Positions 15,760 through 24,316 of a stretch of 64,000 nucleotides of DNA are shown here, one piece after another (within the stretch, counting starts at the first letter, position 1; every line of letters starts with the position of its first letter). Under the pieces are notes generated by a model. It was not told the DNA's origin. It did not search any database and worked only from the letters and a program-made list of their open reading frames with translations. The position numbers were made by a program, and so were the translations under genes. The stretch covers positions 105,773 to 169,772 of the forward strand of contig NZ_FNFN01000011.1 in NCBI RefSeq assembly GCF_900101045.1, given 5' to 3'. This DNA comes from Nocardioides sp. YR527. GTDB lineage: Bacteria; Actinomycetota; Actinomycetes; Propionibacteriales; Nocardioidaceae.

Positions 15760-17043
15760 TCAGCGGCCTCGCAGGCGCGCCAGGGCGCTCATCCCGTGGT
15801 AGATCACGACCGCGGCGATGGTGCCCAAGGCGATGCCGGTGAAGGTGAGGTCGCCGAAGGTCAGGGTGAGATTGCCGATGCCGATGACCAGGGCGACGGC
15901 GGCGGTGAACTGGTTGACCGGGTCGGCGAAGTCGACCCGGTTGTCCATCCAGATCCGGATGCCGATCAGGCCGATCAGGCCGTAGAGCGCGACGGTGATC
16001 CCGCCGAGCACGCCGGCAGGGATGGTGTTGAGCAGCGCGCCGAACTTCGGGGACAGCGAGAGCAGGATCGCCACGACGCCGGCGACCCAGTAGGCGGCGG
16101 TCGAGAAGACCCGGGTCGCGGTCATGACGCCGATGTTCTCGCCGTACGTCGTCGTCGCCGAGCCGCCGAAGCCACCGGCGATGGTGGTGGCGAGGCCATC
16201 GGCGAACAGGGCCCGGCCGGTCTCGCGGTTGAGGGAGTCGTCGCCGGCGAGGTGGGCGACGCTGCGTACGTGGCCGACGTTCTCGGCGACGAGGACGAGC
16301 ACGACCGGCAGGAACATGGGCACCACCGACCAGGACACGGTCGGCGTGGAGAAGTCGGGGAGCCCGAACCAGGCGGCCTCCTTGAACGCCGAGGTGTCGA
16401 TCTGGCCGGCGATCAGCGCGGCGATGTAGCCGACGACGACGCCGACCAGGATGGAGAGCCGGGCGATCAGCCCGCGGAAGGCGACCGCGACGACCAGCAC
16501 GGTGGCCAGGGTGATCGCGGCGACCAGAACGGCGCCGTTGTCGGGCTTGGCAGGGTCACCGCCGACGACGTTGTTGGTCGCGGCCGAGGCCAGGTTGAGA
16601 CCGATCAGCGCGACGATCGCACCGGTCACAACCGGCGGCATCAGCGCCTCGATCCAGCCGGTGCCGGTGACCATCACGATCACGCCGACCAGCGCCAGCA
16701 GCGCACCGGTGACCAGGATGCCGAAGAGCGCGGCGCCCATCCCGCCGCCACCCATCGCCGCGCCGATCGGCGCGATGAAGGCGAACGAGGAGCCGAGGTA
16801 GCTGGGCAGCCTGTTGCGCGTGATCAGCAGGAACAGCAGGGTGCCGAGGCCGGAGAAGAACAAAGTCGTGGTCGGCGGGAAGCCGGTCAGCAACGGCACC
16901 AGGAACGTGGCTCCGAACATCGCGACCACGTGCTGGCCGCCGAAGCCGATCGTCCGGGGCCAGCTCAACCGCTCGCCGGGCTTGACGATCGCGCCCTCGC
17001 GTACGTTCTTGCCGTCATCGTGCAGATCCCAACCGAGTCGCAT
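15760..17043 (-). CDS. uraA: Uracil/xanthine permease, NCS2 family (UraA-like)
   Basis: This 427-residue protein with about fourteen membrane segments has NCS2 landmarks: GFGGQHVVAMFGATFLVPLL near the N-terminus, LGSSFAFIAPIGAA near 84, the substrate-site loop LVAENVGHVRSV near 250, GGFGGSATTTYGENIGVMTA near 290, and a late GGITVALYGLIGLIGIRIW. These fit UraA-type uracil:H+ symporters. It is convergent with the immunity gene (17-bp gap). The first 30 residues are cytoplasmic and hydrophilic. Confidence 0.9.
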   Translation of the reverse strand: MRLGWDLHDDGKNVREGAIVKPGERLSWPRTIGFGGQHVVAMFGATFLVPLLTGFPPTTTLFFSGLGTLLFLLITRNRLPSYLGSSFAFIAPIGAAMGGGGMGAALFGILVTGALLALVGVIVMVTGTGWIEALMPPVVTGAIVALIGLNLASAATNNVVGGDPAKPDNGAVLVAAITLATVLVVAVAFRGLIARLSILVGVVVGYIAALIAGQIDTSAFKEAAWFGLPDFSTPTVSWSVVPMFLPVVLVLVAENVGHVRSVAHLAGDDSLNRETGRALFADGLATTIAGGFGGSATTTYGENIGVMTATRVFSTAAYWVAGVVAILLSLSPKFGALLNTIPAGVLGGITVALYGLIGLIGIRIWMDNRVDFADPVNQFTAAVALVIGIGNLTLTFGDLTFTGIALGTIAAVVIYHGMSALARLRGR

Positions 17044-17146
17044 CTCGCACCCTCTTCAGCTCTCGTACGGCGCGCTTCGCCGCCTGCCGAACGATAGGGC
17101 CGATTCGCGCGAGGACGGAAGCCGGAGGCTCCGTAGGGTTGGGCAC

Positions 17147-17902
17147 ATGACGATCCGCATCGGAGTCCAGATCCAGCCCCAGCACGCCGACTACGCCCAG
17201 ATCCGCGATGCCGCCCGCCGCGCGGAGGAGATCGGCGTCGACATCCTCTTCAACTGGGACCACTTCTACCCGCTCTACGGCGAGCCCGACGGCAAGCACT
17301 TCGAGGCCTGGACCATGCTCGCGGCCTGGGCCGAGCAGACCACGCGCGCCGAGATCGGCTGCCTGGTGACCTGCAACTCCTACCGCAACCCCGAGCTGCT
17401 CGCCGACATGGCCCGCACCGTCGACCACATCTCCGGTGGCCGGTTGGTGTTCGGGATCGGGTCGGGGTGGTTCGAGCGGGACTACACCGAGTACGGCTAC
17501 GACTTCGGCACCGCCGGCTCCCGCCTCGACGCCCTCGGTGAGGCCCTCCCGCGCATCGAGAAGCGCTGGTCCGAGCTCAACCCCGCGCCCGTCCGGAAGA
17601 TCCCGGTCATGATCGGCGGTGGCGGGGAGAAGAAGACCCTGAAGTACGTCGCGAAGCACGCCGACATCTGGCACTCCTTCTCCGACGTCCCCACCCTCGA
17701 GCGCAAGCGCGGCATCCTCGCCGAGCACTGCGCCAACGTCGGCCGGGATGTCTCCGAGATCGAGATCTCGGTCGAGGTCCGTGACCTCGAGTCCGCCCAG
17801 GCGTTCGCCGATGCCGGGGCGACGCTGTTCACCGTCGGCGTGAACGGCCCCGACTACGACCTCTCGTTCCTGGAGAAGCTCGTCGCCTGGCGCGACGCCT
17901 GA
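17147..17902 (+). CDS. LLM class (F420- or flavin-dependent) oxidoreductase
   Basis: This 251-residue luciferase-like TIM-barrel protein shows IGVQIQPQHADYAQIRDAAR at the N-terminus, NWDHFYPLYG near 38, VDHISGGRLVFGIGSGWFER near 92 and VMIGGGGEKKTLKYVAKHAD near 145. The pattern fits actinobacterial F420-dependent LLM oxidoreductases. The ATG at 17147 was chosen; the longer open frame runs antisense to the permease. Substrate unknown. It is followed by a long palindrome before a convergent gene. Confidence 0.85.
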   Translation: MTIRIGVQIQPQHADYAQIRDAARRAEEIGVDILFNWDHFYPLYGEPDGKHFEAWTMLAAWAEQTTRAEIGCLVTCNSYRNPELLADMARTVDHISGGRLVFGIGSGWFERDYTEYGYDFGTAGSRLDALGEALPRIEKRWSELNPAPVRKIPVMIGGGGEKKTLKYVAKHADIWHSFSDVPTLERKRGILAEHCANVGRDVSEIEISVEVRDLESAQAFADAGATLFTVGVNGPDYDLSFLEKLVAWRDA

Positions 17903-17908
17903 CCGTTC

Positions 17909-17986
17909 ACCGAGGTAACTCGGTCGACTGCCGCTTCCCTCGTGGAACTCCACGAAGGAAGCGCGCGCTCACCGAGTTACCTCGGT
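17909..17986. terminator. Long bidirectional palindrome between convergent genes
   Basis: The outer arms ACCGAGGTAACTCGGT (17909-17924) and ACCGAGTTACCTCGGT (17971-17986) are perfect 16-bp complements, each itself a small palindrome. Inside, 17932-17946 pairs with 17949-17963 with one mismatch around a tiny loop. The element fills the gap between two convergent genes, so a bidirectional transcription terminator is the simplest reading, though no U-run is present. Confidence 0.6.
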
Positions 17987-17992
17987 CTGCAT

Positions 17993-18886
17993 TCAGCCCG
18001 CGACGACCGTCCCCGTTGTCGCCTGCAGGTCCGCGTACGCCTTGGTGAGCTGCTGCGTCATCGGCCCGCGCTCGATCGGGCGGCCGTCGAGGGAGACCAC
18101 CGGGGTGAGCCCGCCCATGGTGCCGGTGACGAAGGCCTCGTCGGCCGTGTGGGCGTCGGTGAGCGAGAAGTCACCGACGTCCACGGGCAGGCCCAGGTCG
18201 GCGGCGAGGTCGAGGACGGTGGCGCGGGTGATCCCCTCGGGGCACGCGCGGGTGGTCGAGGTGCGCAGCACCCCGTCGCGTACGTGGAAGAAGTGGGTGG
18301 CGTTGGTCTCGGCGATGAAGCCGGCATCGTCCAGCATCAGCGCGTCGTCGGCGCCCGCGTTGTTGGCCTCGACCTTGGCCAGGATCGAGGGGATCAGGTT
18401 GTTGTGGTGGATCTTCGGGTCGAGCATGTCGGCGCGCGGACGGCGCTGTGCCGCGGTGATCAACGTGATCCCGGAGTCGTCGTAGACCGGCGACTTGAAC
18501 TCGGCCAGCACGATCAGGGTCGGACCCGACTGGTTGAGCCGCGGGTCCATGCCGGAGGTGACCTTCACCCCGCGCGAGAGCGTGAGCCGGATGTGGACGT
18601 CGTCGCGCATCCCGTTGGCCGCCAGGCACTCCCGGATCGCCTCGGTCATGTGTGCGTCCGACGGGATGTCCGAGAAGGCGAGAGCCCGCGCCGAGCGTCG
18701 CAGCCGCTGCAGATGCTCGGAGAGCTTGAAGATGCGCCCCCGGGTGAGCCGCAGGCCCTCCCAGACGCCGTCGCCACCCTGGGCGAGCGAGTCGAACGGG
18801 GAGATCCGCGCTTCCAGGCGATGGGTGAGGTCGCCGTTGATCCAGACCTGGAGGTGGTCGTTGCGGGGGTCGTATGTCTGCAGCAT
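17993..18886 (-). CDS. Class IV PLP-dependent aminotransferase (branched-chain aminotransferase / ADC lyase family)
   Basis: This 297-residue protein has the fold-type IV pattern: VWINGDLTHRLEARISPFDS near 14, GDGVWEGLRLTRGRIFKLSE near 38, DPKIHHNNLIPSILAKVEAN near 155 containing the PLP lysine region, DDAGFIAETNATHFFHVRDG near 188 and TRACPEGITRATVLDLA near 214. It could be a D-amino-acid or branched-chain aminotransferase; the sequence does not decide. Its ATG overlaps the stop of the upstream sulfotransferase-like gene (ATGA), so the two form a coupled pair. Confidence 0.85.
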   Translation of the reverse strand: MLQTYDPRNDHLQVWINGDLTHRLEARISPFDSLAQGGDGVWEGLRLTRGRIFKLSEHLQRLRRSARALAFSDIPSDAHMTEAIRECLAANGMRDDVHIRLTLSRGVKVTSGMDPRLNQSGPTLIVLAEFKSPVYDDSGITLITAAQRRPRADMLDPKIHHNNLIPSILAKVEANNAGADDALMLDDAGFIAETNATHFFHVRDGVLRTSTTRACPEGITRATVLDLAADLGLPVDVGDFSLTDAHTADEAFVTGTMGGLTPVVSLDGRPIERGPMTQQLTKAYADLQATTGTVVAG

Positions 18887-19593
18887 CAGTCAACTTTCAT
18901 GACATAGGGGGCGAGGCGATCGTAGTAGGGCAGGCAACGCTCCAGCAGCGGCGCCAGGCGCGCGGGCAGCGGGTCGGCGGCGCCGGGGGAGGAGGCGGCG
19001 AACCCGGTCGAGGCCCACACCCCGGAGTACCAGTGCGGGGCCCACACCCCGTCGGAGTCGCGACGGCCGGCCGGCCACGACAGCATCGCCTCGTCGAAGC
19101 CGATCCCCAGCGCGTCGCACAGCCCGACGAGAGCCGCCCGCGGCGAGGCCAGGATCGAGGCGGCATCGACCACCGGCCCGCCGAACTCCTCGAAGAGCGC
19201 CACCTGCTGCGGCAGCCCGAGGTCCTCCAGCGTCGGCTCCTCCCGGACCTTGGCGTACGAGGTCAGCACCCGCTCCGGGTCTCGGACCAGGAACGCGTGC
19301 GAGAGCCCGGCGAAGGCGCCGTGGTCCATCTCCGGGAGGAGGTGATGGGTCATGTGCTTCTGGTACTGCACCGCCGATTCGATCGGCCCGGATGTGATCT
19401 CGCGAGCCACGACCCGCCAGTCGTTCGGCTGGGAGGCGAGCACGTCCTCGCGGCCCGGATGGTCGAGGCCGGTGGCCGAGAGGTAGGCGGCGTACAGCGG
19501 CTCGTCGACGACGGTGCAGTCGGGCCGGTTCTCGAACGAGCGCATCAGCGCCGTGGAGAGGTTTCGGGGTCCCGACCACATCGCGATGCGCAT
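18886..19593 (-). CDS. Sulfotransferase-like P-loop protein
   Basis: This 235-residue protein begins MRIAMWSGPRNLSTALMRSF, a 5'-phosphosulfate-binding-type P-loop with R-N-x-S-T, followed by DEPLYAAYL near 30 and the second PAPS-region motif HAFLVRDPERVLTSYAK near 108. These features fit bacterial sulfotransferase-family proteins. It is co-translated with the class IV aminotransferase; this pairing recurs in proteobacteria and actinobacteria but the joint function is not established. The acceptor substrate is unknown. Confidence 0.75.
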   Translation of the reverse strand: MRIAMWSGPRNLSTALMRSFENRPDCTVVDEPLYAAYLSATGLDHPGREDVLASQPNDWRVVAREITSGPIESAVQYQKHMTHHLLPEMDHGAFAGLSHAFLVRDPERVLTSYAKVREEPTLEDLGLPQQVALFEEFGGPVVDAASILASPRAALVGLCDALGIGFDEAMLSWPAGRRDSDGVWAPHWYSGVWASTGFAASSPGAADPLPARLAPLLERCLPYYDRLAPYVMKVD

Positions 19594-19602
19594 GGCCGCA
19601 GG

Positions 19603-20004
19603 CTACTGGTCCGCGGGCTCCAGCGAGATGGAGATCGAGTTGATGCAGAACCGGTCGCCGGTCGGGGTGCCGTAGCCGTCGGGGAAGACGTGGCCGAGGT
19701 GGGAGCCGCAGTTGGCGCAGCGGACCTCGACCCGGTCCATCCCGTGCGACTTGTCCTCGATGTACTCGATCGTCTCCGAGATCGGCTGGTAGAACGACGG
19801 CCAGCCGCAGCCGGAGTGGAACTTGGTGTCGGACTCGAACAGCTTGGCCTTGCAGGCCTTGCACGAGTAGACGCCCTTGGTCTCGGTGTCGGTGTATTCA
19901 CCCGTGAACGCCCGCTCGGTGCCCGCCTGGCGCAGCACCGCGTACTCCTCGGGCGACAGCTCTGCGCGCCACTCCTCGTCGGACTTCTCCACGTTGTAAC
20001 CCAT
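19603..20004 (-). CDS. msrB: Peptide-methionine (R)-S-oxide reductase MsrB
   Basis: This 133-residue protein is a full-length MsrB: two zinc-binding CxxC pairs (CKAC near 48 and CANC near 97), the substrate-site motif SGCGWPSFYQP near 64, GHVFPDG near 105, and the catalytic Cys in DRFCINSISI near 117. It reduces methionine-R-sulfoxide in proteins. It lies 9 bp upstream of the sulfotransferase-like gene on the same strand and is divergent from cysteine dioxygenase, so the two thiol/sulfur genes share a 98-bp promoter region. Confidence 0.95.
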   Translation of the reverse strand: MGYNVEKSDEEWRAELSPEEYAVLRQAGTERAFTGEYTDTETKGVYSCKACKAKLFESDTKFHSGCGWPSFYQPISETIEYIEDKSHGMDRVEVRCANCGSHLGHVFPDGYGTPTGDRFCINSISISLEPADQ

Positions 20005-20043
20005 GGCTCAAATGGTACGTCTGGGGTGGGAGCACGACGCCAT

Positions 20044-20071
20044 TGGCCAAAGTCGAGTCATCTACTATACT
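20044..20071 (+). promoter_or_regulatory. Candidate sigma-70-like promoter of the cysteine dioxygenase gene
   Basis: TTGGCC at 20044-20049 and TATACT at 20066-20071 are separated by 16 bp in a short AT-rich island, 31 bp ahead of the TTG start. Sequence match only; the true transcription start is unknown. Confidence 0.45.
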
Positions 20072-20102
20072 TAAACCCACGACGCTTCTGGAGGAGGCCA
20101 CC

Positions 20103-20543
20103 TTGACCGCCCTTGCCATACAGCCCCTGCTGGACGCCATCCGCACCTATGCCGACGACGACCTGCTCGCGCGGGTGCAGGTGCCCGAGACCGGGCGCGA
20201 GTTCCACCTGCTCCACCGCGACGACGAGGTCGAGGTCTGGCTGATCGCCTGGTCGCCGGGCGCCAGCACCGGCTTCCACGACCACGGCACCGCGACCACC
20301 GCCTTCACCGTGCTCGCCGGCAGCCTGGTCGAGCACAACTGGCTCGGCGGTCTGCAGATCGCCGACGTCGGCCCCGGCGACGCCCGGGCGCACGACGCCG
20401 GCCATGTCCATGACGTACGCAACGTCGGCTCGCGCCCGGCGATCAGCCTGCACGCGTACGCACCGAGGTTGGACGCGATGCACAACTACCGGTTTCTCGG
20501 CGACCGGATCAGCCTGATCGGCGCCGAGCCAGGACGCACTTGA
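20103..20543 (+). CDS. Cysteine dioxygenase, type I (cupin)
   Basis: This 146-residue cupin has the three-His iron site of cysteine dioxygenases: SPGASTGFHDHGTATTAFTV supplies two His, and HVHDVRNVG the third, with a C-terminal SLHAYAPRLDAMHNYRF. The enzyme oxidises cysteine to cysteine sulfinate. The TTG at 20103 was chosen because GAGGAGG sits 5 bp upstream; a TTG at 20043 would place the promoter inside the gene. Actinobacterial homologues are short like this one. Confidence 0.88.
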   Translation: MTALAIQPLLDAIRTYADDDLLARVQVPETGREFHLLHRDDEVEVWLIAWSPGASTGFHDHGTATTAFTVLAGSLVEHNWLGGLQIADVGPGDARAHDAGHVHDVRNVGSRPAISLHAYAPRLDAMHNYRFLGDRISLIGAEPGRT

Positions 20544-20564
20544 GGGCTCAGCAGCCGGGCAGGG

Positions 20565-21860
20565 TCAGAAGCCGGTGATGCAGTAGGGCAGCGGGCCGCC
20601 GTCGGCCATCGCCGCCCAGGTCTCGATCGCCTCGGGCGAACCCGAGATCCGGCCGGCGGCGGCCAGGGTGCGTACGTCGACACCGCCGAGATACAGGGCG
20701 CCGAGGGTGTCGGCGGCCAGCTCCACGGTCGGCGCGGCCTCGGTCGGGGTGACCTCCGCGACGCCGTCCCGCACCACGATCCGCCAGGCACCCGCGGCGT
20801 GTCCGAGCGGGTCGTCGACACCGAGGACGACGTCTCCGGTGGCGTACCAGGGTCGTGCCTGCAGGGCGGCCGGCACATCGAGCACGCGCATCCACAGCAT
20901 GTCGTCGAGTTCGGCGCTCTTGACCGCGAACGGCTCGGCGAGCGCCCAGTAGAGCGGGTCGTGCACCGGAGCCCGGCGCCAGCCGACCCGCTCGACGAGG
21001 TCGATGTCGGCGAGGAACCGCCACAGCCGCAGGTAGGCCGCCGGGGTCAGCGCCACCAGGTCGACCACCCGCGCCATCCGCAGCCCGGAGTCGTTGCGCT
21101 CGTCGGCGGTCTTGTAGATCGCATAGCCGTCGGGAGTGCCGGAAGGGTCCAGGTGCAGCACGGCCCTCTGCTTGGACTCGCCCTTCGAGTCGCCGTCGAA
21201 GTCGTAGCCGCTGGAGAGCCACGGCTCGTAGAAGTGCGGCCGGGTGACCGATCCGCGGGTGCGCTCCTGGAAGGTGCCGTAGATCTCGGCGACCGTCTTC
21301 CAGGCGTCGGCCGGCTCGACCAGCGTCACCCAGCCGTCGTCGGCGGGCACCTCGGGGCGATAGCGGAACTTCGCGGTGACGTCGACCTCGACCTGGCGCA
21401 GATGGGTGGCCGTGCCGAACCCGAAACGGCCGTAGATCGACCCCTCGGAGACGGTCAGCGCCGCCAGCGGCACGCCCGCGGCGACCGCGTCGGCGAGGGA
21501 GACCGTCATCAGCTTGCGCAGCAGCCCCTGGCGCCGGTGGGTCGGGGAGACGGTCACGTCGCTGATCAGCAGTGTCGGCAGGCTGACGCCGCCGCCCACG
21601 TTGACCGGCGAGGTCCAGGACGAGAACGTCGCGACCGGGATCGTGGCCGAGGCGAACTCCGAGCTCTCCGTCCACGCCCCCAGCACATTCACCGAGTCGT
21701 TGCGGATGTGGTCGCGCCAGACCTCGACCCCGTCGTCGTTGCCTCGGGACTGGTGGAAGCCACGCCGGGTCGCTTCGTACCACCCCTTCAACATGGCCTC
21801 GTCCCCGTCCAACGGGTCGAGGCTGCGGAAGACGAGGCCGGGGTGCTCGAGCGCGCTCAT
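20565..21860 (-). CDS. Eis-like GNAT N-acetyltransferase
   Basis: This 431-residue protein has the three-part Eis layout: an N-terminal GNAT domain with the acetyl-CoA-binding LISDVTVSPTHRRQGLLRKL near residue 95, a middle GNAT-like domain, and a C-terminal SCP2-like sterol-carrier domain (TVELAADTLGALYLGG) ending in PYCITGF with the carboxy-terminal Phe used in Eis catalysis. Eis proteins acetylate aminoglycosides and Lys side chains; many environmental homologues have no known target. It is convergent with cysteine dioxygenase (21-bp gap). Confidence 0.85.
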   Translation of the reverse strand: MSALEHPGLVFRSLDPLDGDEAMLKGWYEATRRGFHQSRGNDDGVEVWRDHIRNDSVNVLGAWTESSEFASATIPVATFSSWTSPVNVGGGVSLPTLLISDVTVSPTHRRQGLLRKLMTVSLADAVAAGVPLAALTVSEGSIYGRFGFGTATHLRQVEVDVTAKFRYRPEVPADDGWVTLVEPADAWKTVAEIYGTFQERTRGSVTRPHFYEPWLSSGYDFDGDSKGESKQRAVLHLDPSGTPDGYAIYKTADERNDSGLRMARVVDLVALTPAAYLRLWRFLADIDLVERVGWRRAPVHDPLYWALAEPFAVKSAELDDMLWMRVLDVPAALQARPWYATGDVVLGVDDPLGHAAGAWRIVVRDGVAEVTPTEAAPTVELAADTLGALYLGGVDVRTLAAAGRISGSPEAIETWAAMADGGPLPYCITGF

Positions 21861-21900
21861 GGTCAGAACGTACGCCGCCGGGCACCCCGATCTCGACTGG

Positions 21901-22827
21901 TTATTCCTCCGCGGGGCCGGTGGTCGGCACCGGTCCGGTCATTGGCCCAGCCGCCTGCCGCCGGCGCCGGGAGAGGAGCCACAGGGGCGCGAGGAGGAGC
22001 AGGATGACCGGCGTCCACGGGATGATGGCGCCGAGGGCGACCGCGAGGACACGGGCCGAGTCGCCCAGGGCGTCCCAGCCGGCGCTCAGCCCGGCCAGGA
22101 AGCCGGGGTCGTCGTCGGAGGTGCCGCCGGGGCCGGACCGGTCGATGTTGACCGTGATGGTCGACAGCGAGGTCTGGTTCTCGAGGGCCGCCTGCTGGGC
22201 GAGCAGCGAGTTGAGGTCGGCCTCGCGCCGGGCGAGCTCGGACTCGATCGCGATGACATCCCCGATCGCCTCCGCGCGGGAGAGGAGCGTACGGATCCGC
22301 TCGATGCTCGTCCGGGCGTTCTTCACCCGCACCTCGGTGTCGACGACCTCGGTGGTGACGTCGGTGGTCGTGGTGTTGGAGTCGACCAGGGTGGCGGTGT
22401 CCTCGAGGTCGGCCATCGCGTCGTCGAACGACTTCGACGGGATCCGCAGGACCATGCGGGCATGGCTGGGACCGTCGTCGTCGCTGTCGCTGGTCTCCTG
22501 CTCGGTGACCTGACCCGCGTACCTGTCGGAGATCTGCTGCACCTGCGTACGCGTCTTGCCGACGTCCTTCGCATCGAGCGAGACCGAGCCGGTGGAGATG
22601 ATCGACGCCTTCGTGACGGCCTGCTTCGGGGCCGCCGCGTCCGCGTCCTCCGCGGCCATCTCCGGAGCTGCCGCCCTCCCGGTTGATGGATCGGCCAGCG
22701 ACTCGACCGAGCCGGAGTCGGCGGAGGACCCGCCCGATCCGTCCGACCCGCCGCATGCGCCGAGGGCGAAGATGCTGACAATCACAAGGGCCGCACCCGA
22801 GATAGGCCTGACCTTTGCTGTTTTCAT
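21901..22827 (-). CDS. DUF4349 lipoprotein
   Basis: This 308-residue protein starts with a lipoprotein signal whose lipobox FALGACGGS gives a lipidated Cys near residue 25. A low-complexity Ser/Asp/Ala linker follows (25-75), then the DUF4349 domain (ASIISTGSVSLDAKDVGKTR, RMVLRIPSKSFDDAMADLED) with a long coiled coil (VRVKNARTSIERIRTLLSRA to about 235), and a C-terminal membrane helix (IPWTPVILLLLAPLWLLSRR). The ATG at 22827 was chosen as it gives the intact signal. Function is unknown; it is probably anchored at both ends to the membrane. Confidence 0.82.
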   Translation of the reverse strand: MKTAKVRPISGAALVIVSIFALGACGGSDGSGGSSADSGSVESLADPSTGRAAAPEMAAEDADAAAPKQAVTKASIISTGSVSLDAKDVGKTRTQVQQISDRYAGQVTEQETSDSDDDGPSHARMVLRIPSKSFDDAMADLEDTATLVDSNTTTTDVTTEVVDTEVRVKNARTSIERIRTLLSRAEAIGDVIAIESELARREADLNSLLAQQAALENQTSLSTITVNIDRSGPGGTSDDDPGFLAGLSAGWDALGDSARVLAVALGAIIPWTPVILLLLAPLWLLSRRRRQAAGPMTGPVPTTGPAEE

Positions 22828-22909
22828 GCCCCTAGTACGCCCGGGGGCATGAAAACGGTGCGGGAGACGGCTAGTTCCTTCGTGCCATTTCCTTCGGGCC
22901 ATCTCCGGA

Positions 22910-24175
22910 TCAGCTCGTCGCCGCAGCCGCCACGAGATCGAGAGCCTGGGCCACGATGTCTGCCCGCATGTCGGCCAGCGGCTCGCCGGTGACGTCCCCG
23001 TCGAGGACCGGCACGTGGATGTGGCCCTGCTTGGTGTCTGCCTCGAGCGCGTCGCGGAGAGCCGTGGTGCGGTAGGCCGACTCGTTGGACAGGTAGTCAC
23101 CGCCGCCACCGGCGACCGCGGTGGAGCCCGGCGTCGGGTCCTCCCGGGTGACCGGCGCGGTCGACCCTGCCGGGATCTCGGTGATGACGCGGTTGATGTT
23201 CACCGGGAAGGTGCCGGGCACGGCCGCCTTCATCGCCTCGACCGGCAGCGTGGTCCGGGTCCACTGCGGCTGCGGGTCGGCCTGGGGCACGTCCTCGGGG
23301 ATCGGGATCGTCTCGTTGACGCTGACCCGGTCGTTGTCGGGGAACGTGCCGCGATGGGCGCCGTTCCAGACCTCCAGGTCGAACCGGCCGGCGCGGCCCT
23401 GGCTGATAGTGATGGCGGTGTCCACGTCGCGCCTGCCGGGGACCAGGTGCGGCAGGAAGGCACGCTCGACGATGCCCTGCTCAAACGGCTCCCACAGCAC
23501 CGGGAACACCACGGTCTGGATCTCGACGGGACCCTTCGCCGTCTGCACCACGCGTCCGTCCATCGCCAGCGCCGTCGCCCCGGACGGGTTCGACTGGCGG
23601 ATGTTGCGATCGAGGGTGAACGGGTCGAAGCCGGAGGCCAGCACCTGCCGCGACCGGCCGCGCTCGCCGCCCGCGAAGGCGGTCGACTCGATCCCGCGCG
23701 AGCTCCGGTCGAAGGCCGCCAGCACCTTCGCTCGGGCGTCCTCGGACCAGGTCCGGTACCCAGGGGCGACCCGCGCGATCTCCAGCTCGCCCGCGAGCCG
23801 GGCCCAGTAGAGCGGCCGGTCGTCGCTGCGCGGTAGGTCGCCACCCGCATCGCCGCGGCCCTGCACCCGGTTGACCGCGCGCTGCCACAGCGCCTGCCCC
23901 GCACGCCGGGCCGCAGCGGTGGCGGCTCGGCTGCTGCCCGCGTCGCAGACGGCGGTCCGTACCGCGCCGGCGACGTCGTCGAACCCGGAACGGGCCAGGA
24001 GGTCGGTCACCGCCGGGGCGGCGAGTCGGGTGTGCTCCACCCGCGTGTCGGGCGAGGAGACGGTCCCGCAGGCCGGGTCGGCGCTCGCGGTCGCGGGAGC
24101 GCCGGTGAGGCCGAGGGTGATGGCGGCGGTCAGGGCCGCCGTGGCGGCGCTCAACGCCGTGGTTCGAGTCGACAT
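22910..24175 (-). CDS. Secreted pyroglutamyl-peptidase-like protein with Ser replacing the catalytic Cys
   Basis: This 421-residue protein has a Sec signal peptide (about residues 1-32, ending ATASADPA). From about residue 180 it follows the C15 peptidase fold: VLASGFDPFTLDRNIRQSNP, ISQGRAGRFDLEVWNGAHRG with the conserved Glu, and GHIHVP with the catalytic His. Where pyroglutamyl peptidases have xYLCN, it reads GGDYLSNESAYR, so Ser takes the place of the nucleophilic Cys. It is twice the usual family length because of the N-terminal helical part. It may be inactive, use Ser, or have a binding role. Confidence 0.75.
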   Translation of the reverse strand: MSTRTTALSAATAALTAAITLGLTGAPATASADPACGTVSSPDTRVEHTRLAAPAVTDLLARSGFDDVAGAVRTAVCDAGSSRAATAAARRAGQALWQRAVNRVQGRGDAGGDLPRSDDRPLYWARLAGELEIARVAPGYRTWSEDARAKVLAAFDRSSRGIESTAFAGGERGRSRQVLASGFDPFTLDRNIRQSNPSGATALAMDGRVVQTAKGPVEIQTVVFPVLWEPFEQGIVERAFLPHLVPGRRDVDTAITISQGRAGRFDLEVWNGAHRGTFPDNDRVSVNETIPIPEDVPQADPQPQWTRTTLPVEAMKAAVPGTFPVNINRVITEIPAGSTAPVTREDPTPGSTAVAGGGGDYLSNESAYRTTALRDALEADTKQGHIHVPVLDGDVTGEPLADMRADIVAQALDLVAAAATS

Positions 24176-24316
24176 GTGGGGTCCTCCGAGATCGTGGCGG
24201 TCGCCGTACGTTGGAGCGGATCATGCCGGTCTCGGGACGTACTGGCCAGTGAGTTGCCGGAGGTTGTCCGGGCGATTTCGCTGGGGGAGGGGCCCGGGTC
24301 GGGCTAGGTTGGCGCC

